Below are positions 41,440-48,612 of a DNA stretch of 48,721 nt, one piece after another (position 1 is the stretch's first letter; every line of letters starts with the position of its first letter). Source of the stretch: DASPJQ01 sp035299065 (GTDB lineage Bacteria > Bacteroidota > Bacteroidia > Flavobacteriales_D > UBA2798); NCBI GenBank assembly GCA_035299065.1, contig DATGXI010000006.1:1-48721 (forward strand). The letters are read 5' to 3'. The notes beneath the pieces were generated by a model. The model did not search any database. It had not been told where the DNA came from and worked only from the letters and a program-made list of their open reading frames with translations. A program made the position numbers and the translations under genes.

Positions 41440-43728
41440 GTGCAACTAATTTTCCGATATGTCCTGGTTATGGTGCTTGTATTTGCACAGGTGTTTTCTA
41501 TTGCCGGTACCAACCGCATTGGCCAGTTAAAAAAACTGCTTAAAAGTAAAAATAACCCCACCAATTTATTTATTTCCTATATAAAACTTGGCCAGGAATA
41601 CAGGAATGTGAAAATTGACTCGGCTATTTATTTTCATGAAAAAGCATATTCAATTGCAAAAGGAAAACTTTCAAAACTTTATATTCTTGATGCTGAAAAT
41701 GAATTGGCATTTGACAAAGTAAAAAATAAAGAAGTTGACGCTGGCCAGGAACTGCTTAAGCAAGTACACAGCAAAATTGAAGAAGTACTGCATACAAAAC
41801 GTAACGGTAACACTCAACTTAACCGCATACTAACCCTGAATTATGAATACCAGGGGTTGACGTTACGTAAAAAAGACAGCCTGGCTCATGCAATTGACTA
41901 CTTTGACAAAGCGCTTGAAATTGCCATACGCACAAAAGACCTGGAGGCACAGTCTTCACTTTACAACGACCTGGCACAAACCTATTACATGCAAGGACTT
42001 CATCCACGGTCATTGCATTACTGCCTGCTTGGCCTGAAAGTAAATGAAAAAAGAAAAGATAAAGAAGGCATTGCCTCAAGCACCGGTAATGCAGGAATAT
42101 TATTTAAAGAGCTTGAAGACAATAAAAAAGCGCTAACCTATTTTAAAAAAGCACTTACGTTAAACCAGGAACTGGGAAATAAACGCTCAATTGCCATTAA
42201 TCTTGGCAATATAGGTGTGGCCTATAAGCACCTTGGTGAAGACGATCTTGCTTTCGAATATTACCTTAAAGCAGCAAAAATGCACGAGGAATTGGGAAGT
42301 AAAGAAGGGCTTATTTACAATTACAACAATATTGGTTTAGCTTATCAAAAAGACAATAATTTCCTTAAATCAATTGAGTATTTCAGCAAGTCGTTGGGAT
42401 TGGCACAAGATTTAAACGACACGTATTCCATTGCACACACCAATATTTACCTGGCTAACACCTATGTGATGACAAAGGATTTTAGCAAAGCGCAAAAATA
42501 CCTTGACGATGCGTTTGAGATTGCCAGCAGGATTGGAGCCCTTGAATTATTGAAAGAATACTATCAATCACAGGCAGAAGTAAATGAAGGTAAAAAAGAA
42601 TTTGAAAAAGCCCTAAGGAATTATAAAAAATTTATTTCTTACAAGGATTCAATTGTGAACGATGAAACATTCAGGAAGGCAGTGCAAACGGAGAGTAAAA
42701 GTGAGTATGAAAAAAAACTGCTTGAAGACAGTATTATTCATGCAAAAGAAATTGACTTGAATAAAGCTGAACTTCACCGGAAGAATGCTGAATTAAGAGC
42801 AGACAGGAACCTGCAGTGGGGATTATACGGAGGACTTGCCCTTTTACTGATTTTTGCCTTATTTATTTTTAACCGCTTTAAGGTCACCAAGAAACAAAAT
42901 CACATAATTCACCTGCAAAAAGAACTTGTTGAGCAAAAAAAGCAAGAAGTTGAAGCACAAAAAGCCCTTGTTGAGGAAAAGCAATTTGAAATCATTTCGT
43001 CAATCAATTATGCAAAGCGCATTCAATACACCCTTTTGGCACATGAAGACGTGTTGCGAAAAAATCTTAGCGATTATTTTGTTTTATACAAACCAAAAGA
43101 CATAGTAAGTGGCGATTTTTATTGGGCAGTTGAGAAACCCGGAGGTGATTTTTACCTCGCGGTATGTGACTCTACCGGCCATGGTGTACCGGGCGCTTTT
43201 ATGGGCTTGCTCAACACTTCGTTTTTGAATGAAGCAGTTATTGAAAAGGGAATTGCCCAACCAAACCGCGTTTTTGATTATGTACGAACAAGACTTGTTG
43301 GAAGCATTTCACGCGAAGGTGGCCAGGATGGAATGGATGCAATACTGGTAAAATTCGAAAAAGAAAAACTAAACTTTACTTACGCGGCATCAAATAACCA
43401 ACCCGTATTAATACGTAACGGTAAGCTGGTTGAGCTTGAGTATGACAAAATGCCTATTGGCAAAAGTGAAAAAAAAGAATCCTTTCGTGAATTTTCGTTT
43501 TCGGCAGAAAAAGGAGACATGCTCTACCTTTATACCGATGGGTATATAGACCAATTTGGCGGTGATAAAGGGAAAAAATTCATGGAAGCTAACCTTATTG
43601 ATTTACTAATTAAAATACACACCATGCCAGCCGAAGAACAGCGCATTGTGCTGGACAATGAATTTGAAGCCTGGCGCGGTCATCTTGAACAAATTGATGA
43701 CGTTTGTGTAATTGGGGTTCGCATTTAA
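41440..43728 (+). CDS. TPR sensor with cytoplasmic SpoIIE-type PP2C phosphatase
   Basis: A 762-residue protein: signal peptide (1-23, GTG start chosen because it gives a basic n-region; an ATG lies 10 codons on), TPR repeats (about 40-400) outside the membrane, one transmembrane helix (460-478), a coiled coil, the 'SINYAKRIQYTLL' helix (521-533) and a SpoIIE phosphatase (547-762). Metal-ligand motifs are complete: 'VSGDFYW', 'CDSTGHGVPGAFMG', 'LYTDGYIDQF' and 'QIDDVCVIGV'. The family dephosphorylates serine on STAS anti-anti-sigma-like proteins. It is the full-length counterpart of the two truncated genes at 5.3-8.2 kb. Single-gene unit. Confidence 0.9.
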   Translation: MQLIFRYVLVMVLVFAQVFSIAGTNRIGQLKKLLKSKNNPTNLFISYIKLGQEYRNVKIDSAIYFHEKAYSIAKGKLSKLYILDAENELAFDKVKNKEVDAGQELLKQVHSKIEEVLHTKRNGNTQLNRILTLNYEYQGLTLRKKDSLAHAIDYFDKALEIAIRTKDLEAQSSLYNDLAQTYYMQGLHPRSLHYCLLGLKVNEKRKDKEGIASSTGNAGILFKELEDNKKALTYFKKALTLNQELGNKRSIAINLGNIGVAYKHLGEDDLAFEYYLKAAKMHEELGSKEGLIYNYNNIGLAYQKDNNFLKSIEYFSKSLGLAQDLNDTYSIAHTNIYLANTYVMTKDFSKAQKYLDDAFEIASRIGALELLKEYYQSQAEVNEGKKEFEKALRNYKKFISYKDSIVNDETFRKAVQTESKSEYEKKLLEDSIIHAKEIDLNKAELHRKNAELRADRNLQWGLYGGLALLLIFALFIFNRFKVTKKQNHIIHLQKELVEQKKQEVEAQKALVEEKQFEIISSINYAKRIQYTLLAHEDVLRKNLSDYFVLYKPKDIVSGDFYWAVEKPGGDFYLAVCDSTGHGVPGAFMGLLNTSFLNEAVIEKGIAQPNRVFDYVRTRLVGSISREGGQDGMDAILVKFEKEKLNFTYAASNNQPVLIRNGKLVELEYDKMPIGKSEKKESFREFSFSAEKGDMLYLYTDGYIDQFGGDKGKKFMEANLIDLLIKIHTMPAEEQRIVLDNEFEAWRGHLEQIDDVCVIGVRI

Positions 43729-43884
43729 AAAAGATTGTTTCGCTTAAAATAAAAAATCCAATTTAACGTTTTGAAACGTATAGTTGGCACCACTTTTACC
43801 TGGCTATAAAAAGCGACACAAGCCGGCATTTAAAATTTTTGAGTTTATACAGGTTACTTAACAACGGGTTAACCATAAACGGAG

Positions 43885-44883
43885 ATGAAAATACTGTTCA
43901 CACTTTTGATGATCCTATTCACGTTTAAGGCCTATTCCCAGTTTTCCAACCGGGAAATGCCCACATGCAAAAAAGAAAACATGAAACGCCTCCATGTACA
44001 AACCATGACGCTCCGTTGCCCTATCAATGACTCCCTCAACGCTTTTAAATACACCTATTACTTTGACACAAGTGGCCAAATTACAAAGTCAGACATGGGA
44101 TTTGGCATTTCCTATTATACCTATGACAAAAAAGGAAACATGGTAAAACAAGTACAGGTACAGAATTTTGATACAAATACGCGCTTTGCATGGGAGTCGG
44201 GATACACAAAACAAAAAAACGATTCCATGCTAAAAATTCAAACGGCCGACTCGGGAAGACGAATCCATGTGCGAAATTACGATGAATTAAACCGGTTGCT
44301 TTATTACGAAATACAGCAATATGGCAAAACAGAATCAAAGTACGTTTATATTTATGAGCCGGGAAAAGCAAATTACAAGTGTATACGGGAGAATAATTTT
44401 TACAAAAAATTTACCGACTCAAGCTGGCATGAGGTTGATTCGGTCAATCATTTAATTTCAGAGGAACGTACGTATTTAAAATGGCATTACATTACCGGGA
44501 AAACCACCTACACATATAACGAAAAGCAACAATTGATTGAGCAAAATGATTATGACTACGATTATTACGGCAATGCACTCCTCCAGCTAAAACAAGCATA
44601 TACCTACCATGAAAACGGTGAAATAAAATCATATTCCTACACCCCTTACCATACCGACAGGCGTTACCGGCAAAAACCAGACAGGTCAAGTATAACAGAA
44701 TATGATGAAAACGGATTAATTATACGGGAATCAACTGGTATCTTTATTAAAAAAAAGGAAAGAATTGCCCATTATACCTATACCTATTATGAAAATGGGC
44801 TTGTGAAAACACAAACCACCATAGAAACAGAAAAAGGGTTAATGCCAACAACCTACCAATATACGTATACATACCGGGAATAA
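43885..44883 (+). CDS. Exported protein with YD/RHS-like repeats
   Basis: A 332-residue protein with a signal peptide (1-18, 'TLLMILFTFKAYSQ') followed by repeated strand-turn units of the YD or RHS-like type: 'YYTYDKKGNMVKQ', 'NYDELNRLLYYE', 'TYNEKQQLIEQ', 'TYHENGEIKSYSY', 'EYDENGLIIRES', 'YTYYENGLVKTQ'. There are about eight, much fewer than in RHS toxins, and no toxin-like C-terminus or core-associated cleavage motif. In Bacteroidota such small exported YD-like proteins are common and uncharacterised. The order 'Y-x-Y-D/N-E-x-G/N-x-x' suggests a beta-solenoid or small shell. Single gene. Confidence 0.72.
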   Translation: MKILFTLLMILFTFKAYSQFSNREMPTCKKENMKRLHVQTMTLRCPINDSLNAFKYTYYFDTSGQITKSDMGFGISYYTYDKKGNMVKQVQVQNFDTNTRFAWESGYTKQKNDSMLKIQTADSGRRIHVRNYDELNRLLYYEIQQYGKTESKYVYIYEPGKANYKCIRENNFYKKFTDSSWHEVDSVNHLISEERTYLKWHYITGKTTYTYNEKQQLIEQNDYDYDYYGNALLQLKQAYTYHENGEIKSYSYTPYHTDRRYRQKPDRSSITEYDENGLIIRESTGIFIKKKERIAHYTYTYYENGLVKTQTTIETEKGLMPTTYQYTYTYRE

Positions 44884-44936
44884 TTTTTTGTGTTTCTTAA
44901 CAAGCCTTAAGCCAATTTTTAGCTATATTGGTAACC

Positions 44937-45467
44937 ATGCGGCTGGTTATTGCTATATTTATTTTATTCACGATTTATGCTTGTGGCGAGGATGAAACCA
45001 CGCGGTATGACATGCTGGAGCATTCATATGCAAATGAACCGGCAGCAAAAATTGAAGTGCCAACTGATACCGTTACACCACCGGCTAAAGAAGAGCTTAA
45101 TGATCCTAAGGCTGTTGAAGCCCTTCCTGATACCTGTTTGCTTGAAGGGTATTTTAAAGAATTTACACGCACCATTTGGGACGCACCCACCACCTGCGAC
45201 TGTTTTGTGGTTAAAAGCGGCTCAAAAGAGCTCATACGTTATTTAAATGCATTTATTGAATCAGGCAACAGTGTGAATTTTAAAGATGAGCCGGGCAACC
45301 TGGTAATTAATGTTGAGTTGGACAAACTTGACGCAGAAACGGTTGAGCTCATTACCCGTTCAACGCCTCAAAAAAAAATACGCCTGTTTGTTCAAGCAAA
45401 AGAACTTGAACCAACATGCGCTGAGGCCTGCTTTTCATTTGTAAACATACTTGATGCAATTGAATAA
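44937..45467 (+). CDS. Lipoprotein of unknown function, first of a close-packed run
   Basis: A 176-residue SPII lipoprotein starting at ATG ('MRLVIAIFILFTIYACGEDE', Cys16); a TTG three codons earlier is less likely. A Pro/Glu/Thr-rich linker leads to a domain with 'CLLEGYFKEFTRTIWDAPTT', 'CDCFVVKSGSKELIRYL' and 'AETVELITRSTPQKKIRLFV' and several cysteines. No family recognised. It ends 1 bp before the next lipoprotein gene, so the two are translated together. A TATATTGG element lies 5 bp before the ATG, which would make the transcript leaderless or nearly so. Confidence 0.7.
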   Translation: MRLVIAIFILFTIYACGEDETTRYDMLEHSYANEPAAKIEVPTDTVTPPAKEELNDPKAVEALPDTCLLEGYFKEFTRTIWDAPTTCDCFVVKSGSKELIRYLNAFIESGNSVNFKDEPGNLVINVELDKLDAETVELITRSTPQKKIRLFVQAKELEPTCAEACFSFVNILDAIE

Positions 45468-45468
45468 T

Positions 45469-46245
45469 ATGCGTGTTTTTCATTTTTTACTTTTTCTTTT
45501 TTTAGTTTCATGCGGTGAAAAAAAAGAAGAGAACCATGTTACAAAGAATGACATGCCCGTGGCCCCTCCTCCAAATGAAATTGAAGAATTTGCCCGCGCT
45601 TATCCCGATAATGGTTTACCAAGCAAATCAAAAGGAAGCGTTGGGAATGGATCGCTTGAAAATGGTAAACTCATGCCGTGGAACGGAAATAACTTTATGT
45701 ATTTTGACACAAGCAGTTATTACAGTGAACATGCTTTTGTGAATGATAAAGTGCTGAAAACGGTTTTAAGTACCTATGCCGAAATGGAAAAACTTGTACC
45801 TGGACGAAAATTCAGGATTATGGAATGCTCAAACAAAGAAGGCGGGCGTATTTGGCCACACCGTACACATCAAAACGGACTAAGCATCGATTTCATGTCA
45901 CCTCTTACAAAAGAAGGTGAAATTTGTTATGAACACGATAATTGCGGCAGGATTCATTATCTCATGGATTTTGATGAAAACGGCCGCTTTATAAAAGATA
46001 CAAGTGTGAGCATTGATTTTAACACCCTGGCCCTGCACTTACTCACACTGAACACTGAAGCCAAAAAAAACGGATTGCGCATAAACAAAGTGATTTTAAA
46101 AATGGAATTAAAAGATGAATTATATGCTACAGAAAACGGGAAAAAATTAAAAAACTCTGGGTTGTATATTACCCAAAAACTAGATCGGTTAATCAACAGT
46201 TTGCATGACGACCATTACCACGTAGATTTTGACGTTATAAAATAA
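45469..46245 (+). CDS. MepA-like murein endopeptidase lipoprotein
   Basis: A 258-residue SPII lipoprotein starting at 'MRVFHFLLFLFLVSCGEKKE' (Cys15). It carries the LAS/M74 zinc peptidase motifs of penicillin-insensitive murein endopeptidases: 'PHRTHQNGLSIDFM' with His134 and Asp141, and 'HDDHYHVDF' with His251 as the third ligand. MepA cuts D-Ala-mDAP cross-links in peptidoglycan. The body is longer and more diverged than E. coli MepA between the two motifs, and it is anchored as a lipoprotein rather than soluble. It is co-transcribed with the upstream lipoprotein and, 10 bp on, an unknown acidic protein. Confidence 0.82.
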   Translation: MRVFHFLLFLFLVSCGEKKEENHVTKNDMPVAPPPNEIEEFARAYPDNGLPSKSKGSVGNGSLENGKLMPWNGNNFMYFDTSSYYSEHAFVNDKVLKTVLSTYAEMEKLVPGRKFRIMECSNKEGGRIWPHRTHQNGLSIDFMSPLTKEGEICYEHDNCGRIHYLMDFDENGRFIKDTSVSIDFNTLALHLLTLNTEAKKNGLRINKVILKMELKDELYATENGKKLKNSGLYITQKLDRLINSLHDDHYHVDFDVIK

Positions 46246-46255
46246 AATAAACAAC

Positions 46256-46654
46256 ATGGATGAACGCGCTTTTTCAACATTAACAAATTACCTGAAAAAA
46301 ATACCCGGAATAGATTCGCAAATGGGAACAGGTGCTGATGACAAAGGGTTTTGGTGGATAAAATTCAAAATTGACATAGACAACAAGCTTGCCTGGCATG
46401 TTGTGCAGGAATTGGGTTGTGTTGTAAATTACATTTCTGTAAGCGAACGGCTGCCTACAAGATTTTATCCCGTTTCACCAGCACCTTACCTGAACGGTGG
46501 ACCTGATGAGTTTTTATCATGGGTTATTGAGAATACGGACCCCACGTTTAAACCAGGCACCTTGCAAAAATGGCTTAAAGAACGTTTGCCAAACCCGGTT
46601 GACGATCCAGGCAAATGGATAACCGATGATGATGATGGAGATGAGGAAGAATAA
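46256..46654 (+). CDS. Hypothetical acidic cytoplasmic protein, 132 residues
   Basis: A soluble protein without signal or membrane segment. The body has mixed structure ('GFWWIKFKIDIDNKLAWHVV', 'VNYISVSERLPTRFYPVSPA', 'NGGPDEFLSWVIENTDP', 'LQKWLKERLP') and ends in an acidic tail of Asp and Glu. The Trp/Tyr-rich core looks like a small binding domain, but I do not recognise a family. Starting 10 bp after the MepA-like gene, it is likely in the same operon, an odd placement for a cytoplasmic protein next to envelope enzymes. Confidence 0.68.
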   Translation: MDERAFSTLTNYLKKIPGIDSQMGTGADDKGFWWIKFKIDIDNKLAWHVVQELGCVVNYISVSERLPTRFYPVSPAPYLNGGPDEFLSWVIENTDPTFKPGTLQKWLKERLPNPVDDPGKWITDDDDGDEEE

Positions 46655-46690
46655 ACCCTTTATTAACGTAATTTTTTGTAACTTATATAC

Positions 46691-47722
46691 ATGCGTTTTT
46701 TAATCACCGTCATATTACTTTTTTGTTTTTGTGTTTGCAAAACACAAACCTTTGACCAGGATTTAAAACGCATTGTTTATTCATACAACAACAAAGGACG
46801 GTTTAACGGTGTGGTAATTATTGCTTTTAACAAGAATGATATACGTACCTATAAGTTTGGGTACAAAGATCCGTACACCAAAAAAGAAAAAATTTCGCTC
46901 AACGACCGGTTTTATTTAGCCTCGGTTGCCAAACATTTTACCGGTTGGGCATTGCTGCAGTTAATGGATAGCGGACTTGTGCTACCAACCGACACCATTG
47001 GCAAATGGTTTCCGGAATTAAAGCCTGCCTTACAAAAAGTAACCGTACGCCAACTGGCCAACCACACCAGCGGTATTCCTGATTTTTACGACATCACAAA
47101 AGACGTGGACACCCTTGACAATGCAAAAATTTACAACATGATGTGCCGGCTTGACAGCACCGATACTGAACCCGGCAAAGTGTTTAATTATTGCAATGCC
47201 GGGTACGCCATGATGGCCATGTTGGTTGAACGCGCCACAAAACTTACGTTTGAAACATATTGCCGCAAAAACATTTTTGGTCCTTTGGGTATGAATGGCG
47301 CCAGTTTTATTCCGTCAAAGGACACCGTTTTATATGGCTTTAGTCCAAAGTACCAGAAGAAAACAGTTACAGCAGGATACTGCGGCCCTTCAGGTTTGTA
47401 TTGCAAAGCCAATGATTTTATTGCCTATTATAAAAACTACATTGACCAGGTTGAAAAATGGAGTTGTTATGCAGAACAAGCGCATGAATTAACCGACACC
47501 AGTTACTTCAATAAAAAGCTGTATGGTTTTGGGTGGATTTTCGGGAACGATGAATTGGGTAAATATCATTATCACCCGGGCGATGAATTCAGGTTTTTTA
47601 ATTTATTGCAATGGTATGAAGAAAAAAATGTGATGGTTTGTATTTTATCGAATAAACGCGACCGGTTTTTGAATGCATTGCATAAAGATGTGTTGGATTT
47701 GGTGAAGAGGAGCGTTAAATGA
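46691..47722 (+). CDS. Exported serine hydrolase (class C beta-lactamase / D-Ala-D-Ala peptidase family)
   Basis: A 343-residue protein with a signal peptide (1-19). The active-site triad of the family is visible: S-x-x-K (Ser78-Val-Ala-Lys81 in 'YLASVAKHFTGW'), Y-x-N (Tyr166-Cys-Asn168 in 'FNYCNAGYAM') and, near the C-terminus, the H-x-G motif (His294-Pro-Gly296) in place of KTG. Members are peptidases, esterases or beta-lactamase relatives; which one cannot be told here. 'QLANHTSGIPDFYD' is also typical. Located 36 bp after the acidic protein, it ends the run and may act on peptidoglycan peptides together with the MepA-like lipoprotein. Confidence 0.87.
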   Translation: MRFLITVILLFCFCVCKTQTFDQDLKRIVYSYNNKGRFNGVVIIAFNKNDIRTYKFGYKDPYTKKEKISLNDRFYLASVAKHFTGWALLQLMDSGLVLPTDTIGKWFPELKPALQKVTVRQLANHTSGIPDFYDITKDVDTLDNAKIYNMMCRLDSTDTEPGKVFNYCNAGYAMMAMLVERATKLTFETYCRKNIFGPLGMNGASFIPSKDTVLYGFSPKYQKKTVTAGYCGPSGLYCKANDFIAYYKNYIDQVEKWSCYAEQAHELTDTSYFNKKLYGFGWIFGNDELGKYHYHPGDEFRFFNLLQWYEEKNVMVCILSNKRDRFLNALHKDVLDLVKRSVK

Positions 47723-47769
47723 CCAACTTTTTTAACCGCATAACAATACGAATACACAAAATTTTTACT

Positions 47770-47938
47770 GGTTAACCCCGCCCCGGATTAGCTCAGGCAT
47801 AATTTGGTTTTTAATGGAATCGCTTAACGCTCGTTCCTCGCGGTTGAGGCAAATACCCCGCAGGCTTTTGAGACTAAAATTTAGCAGTTATGATGGCCGA
47901 GTAGTATGGCCAATAGCCGGACAAGGCGCATACTAAAA
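47770..47938. repeat. GC-rich palindromic element, copy C (inverted)
   Basis: In reverse orientation, 47770-47856 matches copy B over about 88 bp, including an exact 30-bp run that contains GAGGAACGAGCG, a near-exact 'AGCGATTCCATTAAA' and the 'GCGGGGTTAACC' end. Bases 47857-47938 correspond to the head of copy B but are strongly diverged, keeping only the CCGGCTATTGGCCATA-like core. Confidence 0.8.
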
Positions 47939-48054
47939 TGAACCTTACCTGATAGGTTTTATACGGAAGAGCAACTAAATCGTGTTTATTATTTGACGTA
48001 CAGAATTAACAATGCCCGGTTCATTAAAATGTGTTAAAACAATGACTAAAACCC

Positions 48055-48083
48055 TTGCACGAATTTACAAAAGTGTAAATTAG
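48055..48083 (+). promoter_or_regulatory. Promoter of the 48.1-kb RNA with an 8-4-8 operator-like palindrome
   Basis: TTG (48055-48057) and TAAATTAG (48076-48083, one change from TAnnTTTG) are spaced 18 bp apart. A perfect inverted repeat, AATTTACA-AAAG-TGTAAATT (48062-48081), occupies the space between them and covers most of the -7 element. A dimeric repressor bound there would block RNA polymerase. Confidence 0.55.
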
Positions 48084-48153
48084 CTACCGCATGCCAGGGA
48101 GGCACGTAACAGTTAAAACCTGTTTTTGTTTTAATCACAGAGAGGAGGTGTTT

Positions 48154-48210
48154 ATGTCTAATTCGGTCATTATCGCAGTAGCATACAACGCTGGAGGAAA
48201 CTTAGCGTAA
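48154..48210 (+). CDS. 18-codon frame with perfect Shine-Dalgarno sequence
   Basis: ATG-to-TAA frame encoding MSNSVIIAVAYNAGGNLA, preceded at the right distance by AGGAGGTG, which is fully complementary to the usual 16S rRNA 3' end (CACCTCCT). Such strong Shine-Dalgarno sequences are unusual in Bacteroidota. The stop codon falls directly after the last base of the ACGCT/AGCGT stem. Either the peptide is made, or the SD serves another purpose. Too short for family recognition. Confidence 0.4.
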   Translation: MSNSVIIAVAYNAGGNLA

Positions 48211-48235
48211 TTGCTTTCTGCACCCGAAATACAAT

Positions 48236-48268
48236 TGGCCCCGGTCACAAGCCGGGGCCAGTTATTTT
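48236..48268 (+). terminator. GC-rich terminator of the small RNA
   Basis: Stem TGGCCCCGG / CCGGGGCCA with loop TCACAAG, followed by GTTATTTTA on the plus strand. Strong stem, moderate T-run. Confidence 0.75.
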
Positions 48269-48381
48269 AATCCGGTATGCAAAATGCTGTAATTAATTCT
48301 CGAAATTGTATAATGTATTTTATTTCAAAAACCGGAGTTTTGCAGGGCATTACATTGTTTTAACCCCATTAAACTTCATTT

Positions 48382-48612
48382 ATGTTGATTTGTAAAATAT
48401 TTTCGGGCGCTAGCGCTTTAAAAGTTGAATCAGATATCAACGATTTTCTCGAAAAGTCACAGCAAATTGATATCCATTCCATTGTTCAGTCATCACAGGC
48501 TGATCGTATTTTTATTACGCTTTTTTTTAATGTAAAAACCAGGAACAGCATTAAAAACGCACAACCTGTTGAACAAATTGAGGCCATTGTATCAAAAGCA
48601 GAATTGCCATAA
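48382..48612 (+). CDS. Small cytoplasmic protein, possibly Cse60-like
   Basis: A 76-residue protein with a compact alpha/beta pattern: 'ICKIFSGASALKVESDINDF', 'IDIHSIVQSSQADRIFITLF' and a C-terminal helix 'VEQIEAIVSKAELP'. The alternation strand, helix ('ESDINDFLEK'), strand ('IHSIVQS'), strand ('RIFITLFF') resembles the small Cse60/DUF2758-type proteins, which have no known activity; the match is by eye and weak. It is separated from the small RNA by a terminator, so it is an independent unit. There is no signal peptide. Codon use is like the neighbours', which supports a real gene. Confidence 0.58.
   Translation: MLICKIFSGASALKVESDINDFLEKSQQIDIHSIVQSSQADRIFITLFFNVKTRNSIKNAQPVEQIEAIVSKAELP

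Larger units (their letters stand above)
48090..48268 (+). ncRNA. Structured small RNA candidate with repeated GGA/GGAGG motifs
   Basis: About 180 nt from the predicted start to a strong terminator. Hairpins that can be drawn: TGCC/GGCA with loop AGGGA (48092-48104); two mutually exclusive stems, AACAG/CTGTT (48108-48124) and TTAAAAC/GTTTTAA (48113-48134); a three-part nested stem GCAG-AGCA-ACGCT / AGCGT-TGCT-CTGC (48175-48221) with loop GGAGGAAACTT; and the terminator. Between them a single-stranded purine tract contains AGGAGGTG. An 18-codon frame starts just after it. It is not tmRNA, SRP, 6S or RNase P as I know them. It could be a GGA-displaying sponge RNA, a leader-peptide gene or a small-peptide mRNA. 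Confidence 0.6.

Noticed and set aside
44928..44936. TTG start for the 44.9-kb lipoprotein
   Set aside because: The ATG three codons later gives a standard lipoprotein signal; the TTG lies inside the probable -7 element.
48090..48268. tmRNA or 6S RNA identity for the structured RNA
   Set aside because: No tRNA-like ends, no CCA end, no ALAA-type tag for tmRNA; the ends do not pair into the long bulged rod of 6S RNA.
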